Below, in pieces: positions 1 to 10,949 of a stretch of 64,000 nucleotides of DNA (the stretch's first letter is position 1; the number at the start of each line of letters is the position of its first letter). The position numbers were made by a program, and so were the translations under genes. Below the pieces are notes generated by a model that did no database searches, was not told the origin of the DNA, and saw only the letters and a list, made by a program, of their open reading frames with translations. The stretch covers positions 288,242,205-288,306,204 of the forward strand of contig CM077665.1 of assembly GCA_039707655.1 (NCBI GenBank), read 5' to 3'. This DNA comes from Elymus sibiricus. Its lineage: Eukaryota > Streptophyta > Magnoliopsida > Poales > Poaceae.

Positions 1-280
1 GTAGTAATTTACTATAAATTAAGAGTACTTACGTTTTTTGCAGCAGTACTGAATGCTTCTCGGTGGCTAATCTCAGGATTGCTTGACTTTATCCTTTGTA
101 TTTCTTCCCTGTCAATTGAAGCGAGCTTAAAAATGTATAATAGCACTCCTGCATGTCTCCTCTTTTTAAACAATCATCATACTTGCGTGTATTCAGAGTC
201 TCGTATGTATGCATGAAATTTGAAAACAGAAAATGCAATAGCTTAAAAACATAAATTAACTATCCATCAACCATGACAGA

Positions 281-367
281 TACTCCCTTTGTAAACTTTT
301 ATAATACGTTTTAGGTCACTACTTTAGTGAAGTGATCTAAAACATCTTATTAAAGTTTACAGAGGTA
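281..367. mobile_element. Stowaway-type MITE
   Basis: An 87-bp element begins TACTCCCTTTGTAAAC and ends with the imperfect inverted complement, GTTTACAGAGGTA. The two arms pair over about 33 bases around a short centre containing TTTAGTGAAG. TA at both ends fits the target duplication of Stowaway (Tc1/mariner) MITEs. It has no coding capacity. The flanks (1-280 and 368-521) show nothing else I recognise. Confidence 0.75.
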
Positions 368-521
368 CTCCCATTCACATTGCATGCAGTTTCATTTTAC
401 AGGGCACCATACACGTAGTTTTTTAGGTGATTAGTGAAGCAACCTAAAGCTACCTCACTAAATTCTAGTTTCATTTTTATTTGGATTTTTTTGCTTCAGT
501 GTGCTATACCTGTCTGCCATC

Positions 522-641
522 TATCCCCCCTCCCATATTTATTGTCGTTGAAACATATGTATCTAGACGCTGGAACGGATGTATCTAGACATATTTCAAC
601 ACATCCGTTTGAGCGACAATTAATATGGGACGGAGGGAGTA
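522..641. mobile_element. Stowaway-type MITE, second family
   Basis: The right end reads GACGGAGGGAGTA, the classic Triticeae Stowaway terminus. The left end TATCCCCCCTCCCATATTTA is its diverged complement. The inner arms (TTATTGTCGTTGAAA against TTGAGCGACAATTA) also pair, and a shorter inner palindrome around ATGTATCTAGAC lies near the middle. Short, non-autonomous and hairpin-forming. Confidence 0.75.
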
Positions 642-2309
642 TCTTCCAGTTGTGCTTTGAGGTTACACATTTCATGTGTCTATACTATCCAACATTGTAC
701 TTGCTGTGATGAAACCAATTCATATTTAACTTGAAGTAATCCATATGAGTGCATGTTAACTAGATGTGAAAATCAATTAAACATAAAAGTAATAGTCAAA
801 TCTAGACCATATTGATCATGTTTTAGACATGATAGTACTGTAAACATGAATTTATTACGACATAAAATGAAGATATGCAACAATAAAGATGGTAAGAATA
901 CGCAAATACCAAAGCATGCATGAAGTAACTTTCGTTCTAGGTGTGATATATCTCAGTGGGGCCAGCAACATATTTCCCATGTACACGTAAAGGGTTATCG
1001 AACAAGTTGTTTTCTTGTATGAGGAGCCACATTTGTGAATAGATATAAAACTATAATTATAGTCTAACCATCAAAAAGCTTGCTTAAATTACGGAATTCA
1101 CAACACAGTCCAGTTTAATCCAAGAAATGTTTCAGGTTAAACAAACCAAATAACAATCAGAAAGACACTAATATGTGAGCGGTTGTTTCTGTCGCGTTTT
1201 CAAAGATAAAGTGAAATTGTGTTGTCTTAGCAATAAGCTCCAGGAAATCTTGTTTAAGTAATCAGTACTTGATCTGACCTGTTTATAGGAATTATGAAGA
1301 ACTAATTTATTGCACCAGAAAACGTATTATATGGATGTCAGTAGATCGTGTACTTAAACAATGAATTAAGATAAGATTAATAGGCCGTGTAAACATGGAT
1401 GGAGGGAGCAGTCACTAACAAATCCTAATAAATAAACAAAACAAATAAAAACATATCTCTGCAATAATTTGAACAATACGGGGTTACAAAATCTGTCTGC
1501 CAAATAGGTCAAGGTAAAACATAACAGAAACATATGTCATTAAGAATATACCTAGTGTTGCAAAAACAATATTTTAGAACACTTTTTATGGTTACAATGC
1601 AACATAAGCCTAATCCTAGCTTGTTGTAACCCAAAAATCTGGTATTCAAACTTTCTGGCAAAACTCATTAACAAGGCCACATAATAGTTAGTACCGTAAT
1701 CATTTTATCATCTTTGAACTGTCCATCATTATTGTTGCTACCTAAGTAGCTAATGGAGCGATCGATCTGTTTAATCTAGATTAGTTTGCACAGGTTTATA
1801 CCAAACTTGGTATGTCGCAACAATATTATATAAGCGATCAACTTATTTATGGCCTGAAATCTCACTTGATGAATCTGTTGTAGGCAGATGGAACACGTTG
1901 TCTCTTCTCCGGTGCTGGAGACAATAAGTAAAGATTACTTGAGGTATTTGTACAATAAAAAATATAACTTAATCAGTAATGTAATTAAACTGGTTATACT
2001 TCTGTATGGAATACACACGGAACAGCGAGAGGGAAAATGTATTGTGGAAATATGTTGGAATCCAGGTTAACTTCTACTATTTTGAGCATGTGCCGTCATG
2101 GTATATTTGCAAAGTAGCTAGAGCATTTCAACTAAAATGTGCAAATGTGAACCCTCAATATGTCCGCGGGCAGGAACCGGTCACTCCTCACTTGTCTGCC
2201 ATTGCAACCACAAACCCTCATTTCCATACTACTCCATGCAACATTCATTTCATCATGTACTCATCACCTGAAAAAACAAGCTACATTCGAAAAAACAAAG
2301 TACCCTAAT
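642..2309. other. AT-rich intergenic DNA without recognised features
   Basis: I find no protein, RNA or transposon signature here on either strand. Open frames are short and have no recognisable composition. A GGATGGAGGGAGCAG string near 1395 resembles a MITE end, but I could not find its partner. Confidence 0.5.
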
Positions 2310-2987
2310 CTATTCGCCGTGAATGGAGATGTAGACGCTCTCCTTTACAGAGCTGCCAGCTTCACGGTCATTGGAGCCGGTGTGAACCTTCGGTGCCTTC
2401 TCCATGTACACGAGTAGCCGCTCCCGCCTCATGCCGATGAAGTGGATACGCCAGCAGTTCACCTCCACCTCCCGCTCGGACTGGAGCAACTCCAAGATGG
2501 CATGGTTTTCGGCCATGAGACGGGGGTTGGCGACGAGCGTCGTGAAGGCGGCCGCGCCCGTTTTCTCCGCCTCCAACTGTGCCTCCATGGAGAGGTGCAC
2601 TACCTCTCCCTTGGTGGCTTGGGCGAGATGGAACTCCCCCTCCACCTCCTTCGTGCCCAATCTGCCGGGCTCAACCTCCAGGCACTGCGCCGCCTCCTAT
2701 GTCGCCTCCTCCTCCGGAACATCCATGCCCGGCGCTGGCACGTTCTTCTTCCCCCGCATGGTGAAAGACACGACATAGCTTGACGGTGCGCATCTCCCAC
2801 ATGAACTCCGCAAGCACTCGAATGTGAGAATTTTGTAATATGGGATGTTCAGCCGGACCATGGCAGACGACGAGGTTGAAGTGGATGGGATGGAAAGGAG
2901 GGAGTGGGGGTGGCTATGCTTTACCCTCGCCGTCTGGTTTAAATAGCCAGATTTGGCCCTTCGGACGATGCACCAGAGCGGCGGCAT
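2310..2987 (-). pseudogene. Degenerate coding remnant, probably transposon-derived
   Basis: On the minus strand two overlapping frames look coding. The upstream frame starts near 2987; the downstream one (2660-2310) encodes a charged, possibly helical stretch containing EKTGAAAFTTLVANPRL and ends VKESVYISIHGE. The block is more GC-rich than its surroundings. A frame change near 2690 prevents a single continuous protein. The composition is reminiscent of NAM-associated or transposon accessory proteins of grasses, but I recognise no domain. No intron or promoter can be assigned. It may be a captured gene fragment or the accessory ORF of a DNA transposon. Confidence 0.3.
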
Positions 2988-4453
2988 GAATGTGTCCTCA
3001 CCAAACTGGTGACCTCATCAACGGTTCTCGTATGGGTTCTGCCTACCAGTACAACGTGGTGGACGTGTCTGTGCTCCCCATATCCGCCCCACATATGGGA
3101 TGGATCTGAGGGGTGTCAGACACCCCAGACGTATGTGCTGGGTTTTAGGGCTCCGGTTGGGTGATGTTTTTCATCCGGGTGGTGTCCGGGAGATGTCTGC
3201 GCGGATGTTTAGGGGGAAAGTAGGGGTTCTGGTCATAGATGCTCTTAGTAGGTAAAATGTGTGGTTATATGAAACAAAAATAGCAAAATGATATGCAGTT
3301 CATCAATAATGACAATTCAAGAAATGTGACAAATAAACATGAAAATACGCAACATACGGCGTATCGGTGACACTTGCTGTTGATTGTTCACCATCGGATA
3401 CATGGGAATTGCCCGCTGATCCCATGTAGTAGGCTGATAACTCCCAGAATTATTCGATAGAGCTCTGTTCTGCACCTAAATAAACAAATATGCATGTAAT
3501 CACTAGATGTAAATATTGGTCAAACTATATTTATGAGATGTAAGTAGAACCCATTATTTATTTTCTCACAAAACGCCACAACAATATATATGAGATTAAA
3601 ACAGTAGACAATGTTGTTGTCAACCTGGCTAGTCATCACAGATTATGTACAAAGTTAAAATGTAATCATCAGCAGGCCATCCAAAATGGATAGATATCCG
3701 AGGAAAAGCAACTGTACATACTCAGACCGGGTTTATAAGGCATAATATGTATTTTGAGATTTACTTTGACCATCAGATGGAGCGATAGTATATAAGTTAT
3801 ATGTCATGAAATCATACTGTTAGAATCTCCTTTCAAATATAAATTCAACGCTATACTTTTTGTGGCACACATCTAATATATTATTGGTCTAACAGATGGC
3901 CATGGCAATTCTCGAAATACATACTAGGCCTTATAAACCCAGGTGAAGGTAGTAATCTAGCTAGGGGAAAATAAACAATCAAGTGTCCTATTAAATATTT
4001 ATAAAACCTAGTAAACACATATATACATAGTGCCACAATAACTCTTGCTGCTATATTTGTGGATCCACAATTTATTAGAACCCTTTGCATGCTAGACCTG
4101 GTTTTCTTGAGCAGTGCGTGCTTGGTGGAAAGGCCCAAGATCCATGGAGAGAACCATCGTGCAGTGCCCACATCTAACAGTCACAATGTTGTAGGAACAA
4201 TTGTTTGGCACGTTGACCTGCAAATATGTTTGTATACGTTAACATCTAATTAAACTTGTGTACATGTGTCTTAGTATTAAAGATGCAGATGCATAGAACT
4301 ATATTTTATATATAGGGTGAATTATATCGTGTGTATTTATTCTGCAATAAATAATGTACATGATAAACGTGGCACTGTTGACCTATTATTATAAGTATAG
4401 TAGCTAAATATCCTGAATAGTTATCTGTATATGGTAGTCATTAATAAATCATG
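2988..4453. other. Intergenic; GC-rich segment ending like a DNA transposon
   Basis: Positions about 3050-3248 are GC-rich and end GGTCATAGATGCTCTTA, the mirror of the AAGAGCATCT-type ends common on grass DNA transposons. It may be one end of the element that carried the adjacent coding remnant, but no inverted partner was found. From 3250 to 4453 there is AT-rich DNA with no feature I can support. Confidence 0.3.
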
Positions 4454-4538
4454 TTCTCCCTCTCTAAAGATTTATAAGAGTGTTTAGATCACTACTTTAG
4501 TGATTTAAGCGCTCTTATATTTCTTTATGGAGGGAGTA
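4454..4538. mobile_element. Stowaway-type MITE
   Basis: An 85-bp inverted repeat runs from TTCTCCCTCTCTAAAGA to TCTTTATGGAGGGAGTA, with arms meeting around ATCACTACTTTAGTGAT. The left TA has become TT. It resembles the element at 281-367 in its core and is probably the same broad family. Confidence 0.75.
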
Positions 4539-4697
4539 TGTTAGATCCAAATGAACAGAAACAAGTCACATGCTAGATTAAATGCTTGCTATCTTGCACT
4601 TGCGCTAGCTTGCAAATGGTTCAAGGACAGTCAACAAAACTAGCTAGCTGTGTGCAACAGTGCTTAGACTTCATAGATACACACAGGCATGCGTGCG

Positions 4698-4716
4698 GAG
4701 AGAGAGAGAGAGAGAG
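4698..4716. repeat. (GA)n microsatellite
   Basis: About nine uninterrupted GA units. Open frames running through it encode only alternating Arg-Glu and are not genes. Confidence 0.9.
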
Positions 4717-4943
4717 GGGTACAAAATCATGCGTGCTCGAAAAAGTAGAGAGTTGTAAGTGCTATAAGGGGTCAATGCAAACGGTCAATGTGTGGTGCCC
4801 ATTAGGTAGATAGTTGTAGCAGCTAGGAATGCATGGTAAAGTTGCACCATGTCTCAAATCCATATCGTACCCTGATGATGAGAAAGCAAATGGCATCTCC
4901 TCCAGGTGACAGGCAGACATGACATCTCTGGTCTAAAACGACA

Positions 4944-4948
<5 letters not shown>

Positions 4949-4993
<45 letters not shown>
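4949..4993. repeat. (CT)n microsatellite
   Basis: About 22 uninterrupted CT units, the complement of the neighbouring GA arrays. Confidence 0.95.
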
Positions 4994-4996
<3 letters not shown>

Positions 4997-6295
4997 AAGG
5001 GCATGCATGATGAAACGCAAAAAAGTGGTGGAAACTTTATACAGGTGAAAGTTCATGTCACCCCTCGATCCAGCCTCTTTCAGCACATGACATATACACA
5101 GACCCCCACCTGCCCAAACATCGAGAAAGAGGACAATGACATGACAAGCAGATCCACTTCCCTCTCCACATCCGCAGAATGACTGTGTGTGGAGAGGAGA
5201 GAGATAGAATTCAAGGTCGTGGCAGCTTAAAATTTTCAGTTAATTAAAGTAGTAACGGCTGAAACTAACCTATCGTGTAGAGCAGGTACTGGCTAATATC
5301 GCATGAAAAACTACGGAAATATTGGCCAAAGAGGCTTTAATCAACCGCAACATCGCATATCTAGTTTTGACTTGAAAATTTTAAATTTCAAGGAACATGA
5401 AGATTATTTCGTATTTATTACTCTCAGAAATCTATACTGAACTAGGTTATTGCGGTTTCTTGAATGGAAATGGAGGAGGCTGCTCGTTGTTTCGAAAAGA
5501 AAATATTACTCTCAGAAAGTATCTATCATCCATGCCGCGGTTTTCCTTCCCAAATTATATCCAGTGAAGAAACATTCTTTATCTTTCTTGATCTACAGAG
5601 ATAAGCTATTTAGTTCTACAATGCATGAAAACCTTCCATTCTGCAGAACATTTCTGTGAAAATATATGTGAAGATAAGACCAAATTAATTTAGATATATT
5701 TCGCTATCTAAACCATTGCAAAGAGTGGTGGATCTAATCTCAGTTATGCATGTGAGATAGTGTATGGATCTAATATTCCAAGTAAAGTAAGCACCACTTA
5801 AAATATGGAAAAAAAGATAGTTCAAGGAAAATAATTTTCCTTGTTACAGGCGAAATGGTACATCTGGCCAAAGTAAAGAAGGAAAAAAATAAAACAAGAA
5901 ATGAACAGCCCAAAATAAATCTATGCAGTAATATTTTTTTTGCTAATGATATGTATGAACAGATCCGTGTATTCATATTTAATGTTGTCAAAATAATGTG
6001 AGAAGGGAAAACATCAGTGTTACCTTATTCATGCACAATGAAGTTTACTGAAAGACTGAATGTTCAAACTAAAATGTAAGTGGGCAACTGAGAAGGAAAA
6101 AAAGATACAACTTCATGGAATTTAAATTCTCGTAGCGAAGGAGTATGCAGCGAAGGCCTGTTCCCCAAAACTACATGAATTGAAGTTATTGAACTGTTGA
6201 CCTCGAAAAAAATGCTGTTAACCCCTTCAGAAAATCGAACTGTATATAATCCATGTATCCAATAAATAAAGATGAGAACGGTAAGACCTCAAATT

Positions 6296-6297
<2 letters not shown>
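4994..6297. other. AT-rich intergenic DNA without recognised features
   Basis: Short frames only. No transposon ends, RNA genes or conserved motifs could be identified on either strand. Confidence 0.5.

Positions 6298-6349
<52 letters not shown>
6298..6349. repeat. (GA)n microsatellite, long
   Basis: About 26 uninterrupted GA units, the longest dinucleotide array in the window. Confidence 0.95.
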
Positions 6350-6354
<5 letters not shown>

Positions 6355-6569
6355 CCACAAGGATGGTGTTGCAATAGTTGCAGTTTACATAGCAAACATG
6401 CTCCGAGGCGAACTGGACAGACGACATTTTTTCCTTGCGATGTCGAAGCACCGGAGAGAGGGAAGAAGCAACGCAAGATATATATGTATAAACAGAACGA
6501 TGCCTCTTATACCCTATATATGGAAGATCTGGGAGAACATGGCCAAGTTATTTCGTCTGTCCTTTGATT

Positions 6570-6570
<1 letters not shown>

Positions 6571-6609
<39 letters not shown>
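6571..6609. repeat. (AG)n microsatellite
   Basis: About 19 uninterrupted AG units. Confidence 0.95.
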
Positions 6610-6612
<3 letters not shown>

Positions 6613-6663
6613 AGTGGGAGGATAAAGGTGTTTGGTGCGGAGGTAGGACAGTGCAGCTGAGTC

Positions 6664-6685
6664 AGAGAGAGAGAGAGAGAGAGAG
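6664..6685. repeat. (AG)n microsatellite
   Basis: Eleven AG units, 55 bp beyond the previous array. Confidence 0.9.
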
Positions 6686-7067
6686 GAAAGATCAAGCAAG
6701 CAACAATGCGATACAGCAGCCAGTTAGCTATCAGGTATGTGGTGTCAGTGACTAACAAGCTACCGATTGCAAGCGGGTAGCCACTGAATTGTGAAGTGCT
6801 TTGTTTGTATGCTTAAAAAAATACATTTTATTTTAGGTTGCTGTGTTACCGTTAGGTACGTTACTGACTTTGCTGGACCTACCATCCTCTGTTTGTAGTT
6901 TACCTCTAGGTTAATTGTCCTTGCTCCTCTTGGATGACAAGGTGTTTTGGTTTTGGTTTTGTCAGAAGTAATCTTTATTTATTTTATTTTTGTGAAGATA
7001 AATATTATTTCTTTGTAGAATATCAAAATTTCCAAAAAAAAAGAGTTGGGCTTGTTCCTGAAAAGAA
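6686..7067. other. Intergenic DNA without recognised features
   Basis: T-rich sequence with no supported gene or element. It may be a decayed upstream part of the LINE that follows. Confidence 0.4.
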
Positions 7068-7332
7068 ATGAACTTGTTTCTGAAACAATCGGAAATACAA
7101 CACTTAATAGCTAAATTGAGATTTATATTCCAAGGTGGCTGGCAGGGTCAGGGTGGCCCCTTGGAGTGGCAAATTCATGTCTTCGGAGCCAGTGTCATTT
7201 TGACTAACACTAGACTCTCTTCAACCTCCATGTACTCCATACTGACGGGATCCATTCCCAGTTTTATAAACCTAGAGCTCGGTCTTTCCTAGAAGGGGAG
7301 CGGAACCGGCATTTAATATCAGATGGTCAAAT
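7068..7332 (+). pseudogene. LINE reverse-transcriptase fragment, left part
   Basis: The plus strand encodes a degraded version of the region just after the polymerase core of plant LINE ORF2. Its order matches the usual pattern of a hydrophobic stretch, a GG-containing turn and a segment like VILTNTRLSSTSMYS, corresponding to the family's xILxxxxLSSLPxYxM. Stops and frame changes are frequent. CACTA A is inserted at 7333. If A and one copy of AAT are removed, the frame runs from YQMVK directly into WAAIYRPKSFG at 39670, the typical RPKSFGGLG site of these proteins. It is therefore one LINE copy with 39667-40060. Confidence 0.75.
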
Positions 7333-7568
7333 CACTAGTATAAAACAGGGTTTTGATCCTGGCCAGATCAGAGCATTAGTCCCGGTCGTGCTACGAACCG
7401 GGACTAATAAAGCATCAATTCCGGTTCGAGAGGCTAGGACGCCGGCCGGGCCTCGGCAGGCATCAATCCCGGTTCGGCTAGGACCTTTAGTCCCGGTTCC
7501 AGCCACCAACCGGGACTAAAGGGGTTGCTGCCATTTAGTCCCGGTTTTAGGCACAAACCGGGACTAAA
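7333..7568. repeat. CACTA A left terminal and subterminal repeats
   Basis: Starting from the CACTAGTA terminus, short units of TTAGTCCCGGTT and their complement AACCGGGACTAA are arranged as several hairpins. The last is TTTAGTCCCGGTTTT with its complement ending near 7567. In CACTA elements such repeats bind the TNPA-type accessory protein and are needed for excision; that role is inferred from the family. Confidence 0.9.
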
Positions 7569-7577
7569 GTTTTTGCC

Positions 7578-7586
7578 TATATATAT
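7578..7586 (+). promoter_or_regulatory. TATA box of CACTA A first transcript
   Basis: TATATATAT lies about 10 bp after the last subterminal hairpin and is followed by a pyrimidine-rich leader. The position and orientation fit the promoter of the A transposase transcription unit. Confidence 0.55.
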
Positions 7587-8109
7587 CCACGCCCCCCCAT
7601 TTCCTCTGTTTTTTGGCCGTGGAAGGGTGTGGAGGTGTGGGCTACTCTGTTTCTTTGCCTATATATGCACATGAGGTGTTCGATGAAATGCCCGAGCCAC
7701 AGTTAAGTTATCTTCTCCGTTCTTCCTCCAAACTCGACCTCTAAGCTCCATTTTCCCCAAGATTTGTCTAGGTTTGACGGTGCACCAACTATCCAAGTGT
7801 TCTAAAAAGGTTAGCAACTTCATCATTTCATCTCTCACTGCTAGTTTAGCTCATTTCAAATGCTCTAGAAGTAGTGTGGTTTGTGGGTTTTAGTGGAGGA
7901 GTGTATGTGTGAGTTTATTTGATTTAGATGCACAATTTGAGCTCAAATCAATGTCTTACTTGTATTATTGTTTGTTATTACATAGTGCCATGGTTTTGCC
8001 GCCCCCGTCGGCTCTCGTCCGGTCTATGATTCAGATGTGGTATATTATCTTTTATTACTATTTGTTTCATTCAATGTTTATGACAATTATGCCGACCAAC
8101 TTGACATAG
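7587..8109 (+). other. Untranslated leader and likely introns of CACTA A
   Basis: No long frame. Sequence downstream of the TATA box is pyrimidine-rich to about 7790 and then AT-rich with possible splice sites (GTTAGC near 7809). It probably contains 5' exon and intron sequence leading to the small ORF that follows. Confidence 0.4.
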
Positions 8110-8428
8110 ATGTCTTTATCTAGGAGGTATGTGAACCGGAAATTCCAACCGACCCTATTCTCGAGAGGTTAAATTTAGTTGAAAAAGAAAACAATATTTG
8201 AAAGAAAAATTGAAAAGAGTTGAAGAAGAGAAGATGAAACTGGAGTTGCATGTTGCCGATGTCGTCGATGTACACAAGATCCAGATGGATGCAATGCGCT
8301 TGAAGATTAGAAAGATTAGAAAATATGCCATTGATAATGAGGCTTGGTATCATTATGTTGTTGGATCAATTGTTACCTTAGTTGCGATTTTGATCGCATT
8401 TGTTGTTGCATTTAAATGTTTCACATAG
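8110..8428 (+). pseudogene. Small coiled-coil plus membrane-anchor protein of CACTA A (unknown function)
   Basis: The clear frame starts at ATG 8198 and encodes 76 residues. A Lys/Glu-rich helix (EKLKRVEEEKMKLELHV) is followed by a basic amphipathic stretch (MRLKIRKIRKYA) and a C-terminal hydrophobic segment of about 20 residues (SIVTLVAILIAFVVAF) ending KCFT. Upstream, another frame reads PEIPTDPILERLNLVEKEN and joins it through an apparent 1-bp loss near 8190; an in-frame TAG lies near 8121. So the original protein was longer. It lies in sense between the element promoter and the transposase. I recognise no named domain. The tail-anchor layout is seen directly; membrane insertion is inferred. 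Confidence 0.5.
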
Positions 8429-8480
8429 TTGTATGTTAGTTTCAATGTATGTTTTAATTAGATGCTCTAGGGAGCTGTAT

Positions 8481-8776
8481 CACTAGTACAAAACAGGGCT
8501 TTGGTCCAACCCAGAACAGAGCATTAGTCCCGGTTCTGTTACGAACCGGGACTAATGGGTGCATTAGTCCCGGTTCGAGCGGCGCAGGCATTAGTCCCGG
8601 TTCGAACGGGACCTTTAGTCCCGGTTGGTCCCGGTTGGAGAGACCAACCGGGACTAAAGGGTTTGTGACCGGCTTCGAACGGTGCCAGACCCTTTAGTCC
8701 CGGTTGGTATCTCCAACCGGGACTAAAGGCCCCCCCTTTAGTCCCGGTTGGAGACACCAACCGGGACTAAAGGGGT
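8481..8776. repeat. CACTA B left subterminal hairpin array
   Basis: Units of TTTAGTCCCGGTT and AACCGGGACTAAA pair around short loops (for example GGTATCTCC and GGAGACACC). About five hairpins follow the terminal CACTAGTA. Two copies of the perfect palindrome AGCGGTAGTACCGCT follow at 8779-8793 and 8798-8812. Confidence 0.9.
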
Positions 8777-9239
8777 TGAGCGGTAGTACCGCTTGTAAGC
8801 GGTAGTACCGCTTGTACTGCTCCTTCCACTAGTTTCTGTTTTAAATTGCTTATATCTTTTAGGATATTTGATGTTTTTGAGTGATTCTTTTTTGCATTGG
8901 ATTCAAAGTTTTGTCTAGTTTCTGTTTGTGCCATTATTTTTCAAATTTGAATGGTTTAAATTTGAATGGTTTAAATTTGAATTTATTCAAATTTGCTTCA
9001 AACCCTAGATTGTGAATAACTTGAGTTTACAAATAGTTTTTAATTTAATTCTTTTTGCTCCTAGTCACGTGTTAGATTGTAGTCACAGTAAGATTTATTT
9101 GGTTATTTTTAGAATAATTTAAATTAGGATTTTAATTAAAACAATACTGTTTTGCTTATATAGTTGTTTTAGTCATTTAATTGTTGTTTTTTATTATTTT
9201 TAGTTAGTTCTTTCTGTAGATTTTAACATGTTGTAGTAT

Positions 9240-9976
9240 GGTGCATAATGAACACACAAAAAGTCTGGAGTTGAAATAAGTTTAAAAAAATGAAATGCCT
9301 TTGTAACAGATGGGTTTTCGTCCGAAACCCTGACACTTCGAAAGAGATTGTTCATTTTGTACACGAAGTGCATCTAGTTTTTGCCGTAACCCTCTCAACT
9401 TTTTAGCACATGCTATGTGGGTGAAATGATGATACCATGCCAAGTTTCAACCTTTTCAGAGTTCATTTGTAGGGCTTTTCAATTTCAGTGTCATTTAACT
9501 CAAAAAAATCAGTAAATGCATGAAAAATAGCAAATGAAGATAGAAAGGGTTGAAAATTGATGGCGTGGCTTTGAATGGTGCATACTGAATGCACAAAAAG
9601 TCTGGAGTTGAAATAAGTTTAAAAAAATGAAATTCCTTTGTAACAGACGAGTTTTCGTTTGAAACCCTGACACTTCGAAAGAGGTTGTTCATTTTGTACA
9701 CAAAGTGCATCCAGTTTTTGCCGTAACCCTCTCAACTTTTTAGCACATGCTATGTGGGTGAAATGATGATACCATGCCAAGTTTCAACCTTTTCAGAGTT
9801 CATTTGTAGGGCTTTTCAATTTCAGGGTCATTTAGCTCAAAAAAAGTCTGGAGTTGAAATAAGTTTAAAAAAATGGTGCATAATGAACACACAAAAAGTC
9901 TGGAGTTGAAATAAGTTTAAAAAAATGAAATGCCTTTGTAACAGACGAGTTTTCGTCTGAAACCCTGATACTTCGA
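9240..9976. repeat. Direct repeat block inside CACTA B
   Basis: A unit beginning GGTGCATAATGAAC and ending near TTTCAGTGTCATTTAACTC occurs at about 9240-9506, again at about 9578-9839 and in part at about 9875-9976. Spacing is about 340 and 300 bp. Copies differ by scattered substitutions. Non-coding. Confidence 0.85.
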
Positions 9977-10685
9977 AGCCGACGGCCGCATACCTTTCTG
10001 ACTTGGTTAACCTTAGTTGTGACTCTGGCTGGCACGGTGCTAGCAGATGTGTAGTCGACGGTATGATTGGATGGACACCAACCCGGACTAAAGGGGTTCT
10101 GAAATTTTCAAACTCTACCCCCCCTGGATCGCCTTTTTTAGTTTTGTAGAAAATGGCGTGGCTTAGAAAATAAATGGCCATAACTTTTGCATACGACATC
10201 GAAAAAAAGTTTAATATATAAAAAAAACTAGAGAAAAATTGGGACTCGATTTCACCCGGGTTTACCCGGTGAAGTTTTCTCACATTCTCAAAAATCCAAA
10301 AGTAAAAAAAGTTATTTCAAATCAATTTTTTTTTAAAAAATTTTAAAAATTAATTTTATTTAAAAATAAGATGTCATATTTGGATTCCTCACATTTTTCT
10401 GATAATAATGGATATATTATTTGTCGAATTTCGATTTACAGATTTAAAGATATTAATTATGTCATATTAAATGAATAAATGGCAAAAAAATGAATAAAAT
10501 AATATTATTACTTATTTTATTTTCATTGAAATTCAATATTATTAGTACTTATTTTGTTTATTTTAATAATTGTTTAGAATTCAAAAAATTAAATCATGTG
10601 ACATCAAGACCTAAGGGTTAACAGGATTGATAGCTTAAGATTGTCAGGAAAACAACAAGTGCAGACTTGGAAACTAGGGGAGATA

Positions 10686-10766
10686 GAACCTGAAAGTTAA
10701 GCGTGCTGGGGCTGGAGTAGTGACAGGATGGGTGACTGGCCGGGAAGTTAGACGATTTGGAATGAG
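10686..10766 (+). other. 5S rRNA-like segment with internal promoter motifs
   Basis: The stretch carries AAGTTAAGCGTGCTGGGG, GGAGTAGTGACAGGATGGG and GGTGACTGGCCGGGAAGT. In the same order and at nearly the same spacing, these are the box A, intermediate element and box C of plant 5S rRNA (AAGTTAAGCGTGCTTGGGC, GAGAGTAGTA, GGATGGGTGACC). The first third of 5S rRNA is absent and the 3' end diverges after GGGAAGT. It lies inside non-coding CACTA B. It is not a functional 5S gene; it could be a captured 5S fragment, possibly still able to bind TFIIIA. Confidence 0.7.
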
Positions 10767-10770
10767 TGCT

Positions 10771-10848
10771 GATTAGAGACTAGAGATTAAATTCTGAAGC
10801 AGTGAGGAGGATTAGAGACTAGAGATTAAATTCTGAAGCAGTGAGGAG
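10771..10848. repeat. Tandem duplication of 39 bp
   Basis: Two identical 39-bp copies beginning GATTAGAGACTAGAG lie immediately after the 5S-like segment. A partial third copy follows. Confidence 0.9.
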
Positions 10849-10949
10849 GGGTGATTAGAGATTAAATTGTCAAATAATTTAAAATTGTGAAAATCAGGAA
10901 AAAATTAAAAAAAAATCAAAAAATTATGATTTTTTTTGAACCACTTGTA

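Noticed and set aside
6253..6613. Open frames rich in alternating Arg-Glu or Ser-Leu
   Set aside because: They are translations of GA/CT microsatellites and not genes.
10686..10766. Annotation as a 5S rRNA gene
   Set aside because: The first third of 5S rRNA is missing and the 3' end diverges, so a functional 5S transcript is unlikely; kept as a 5S-like segment.
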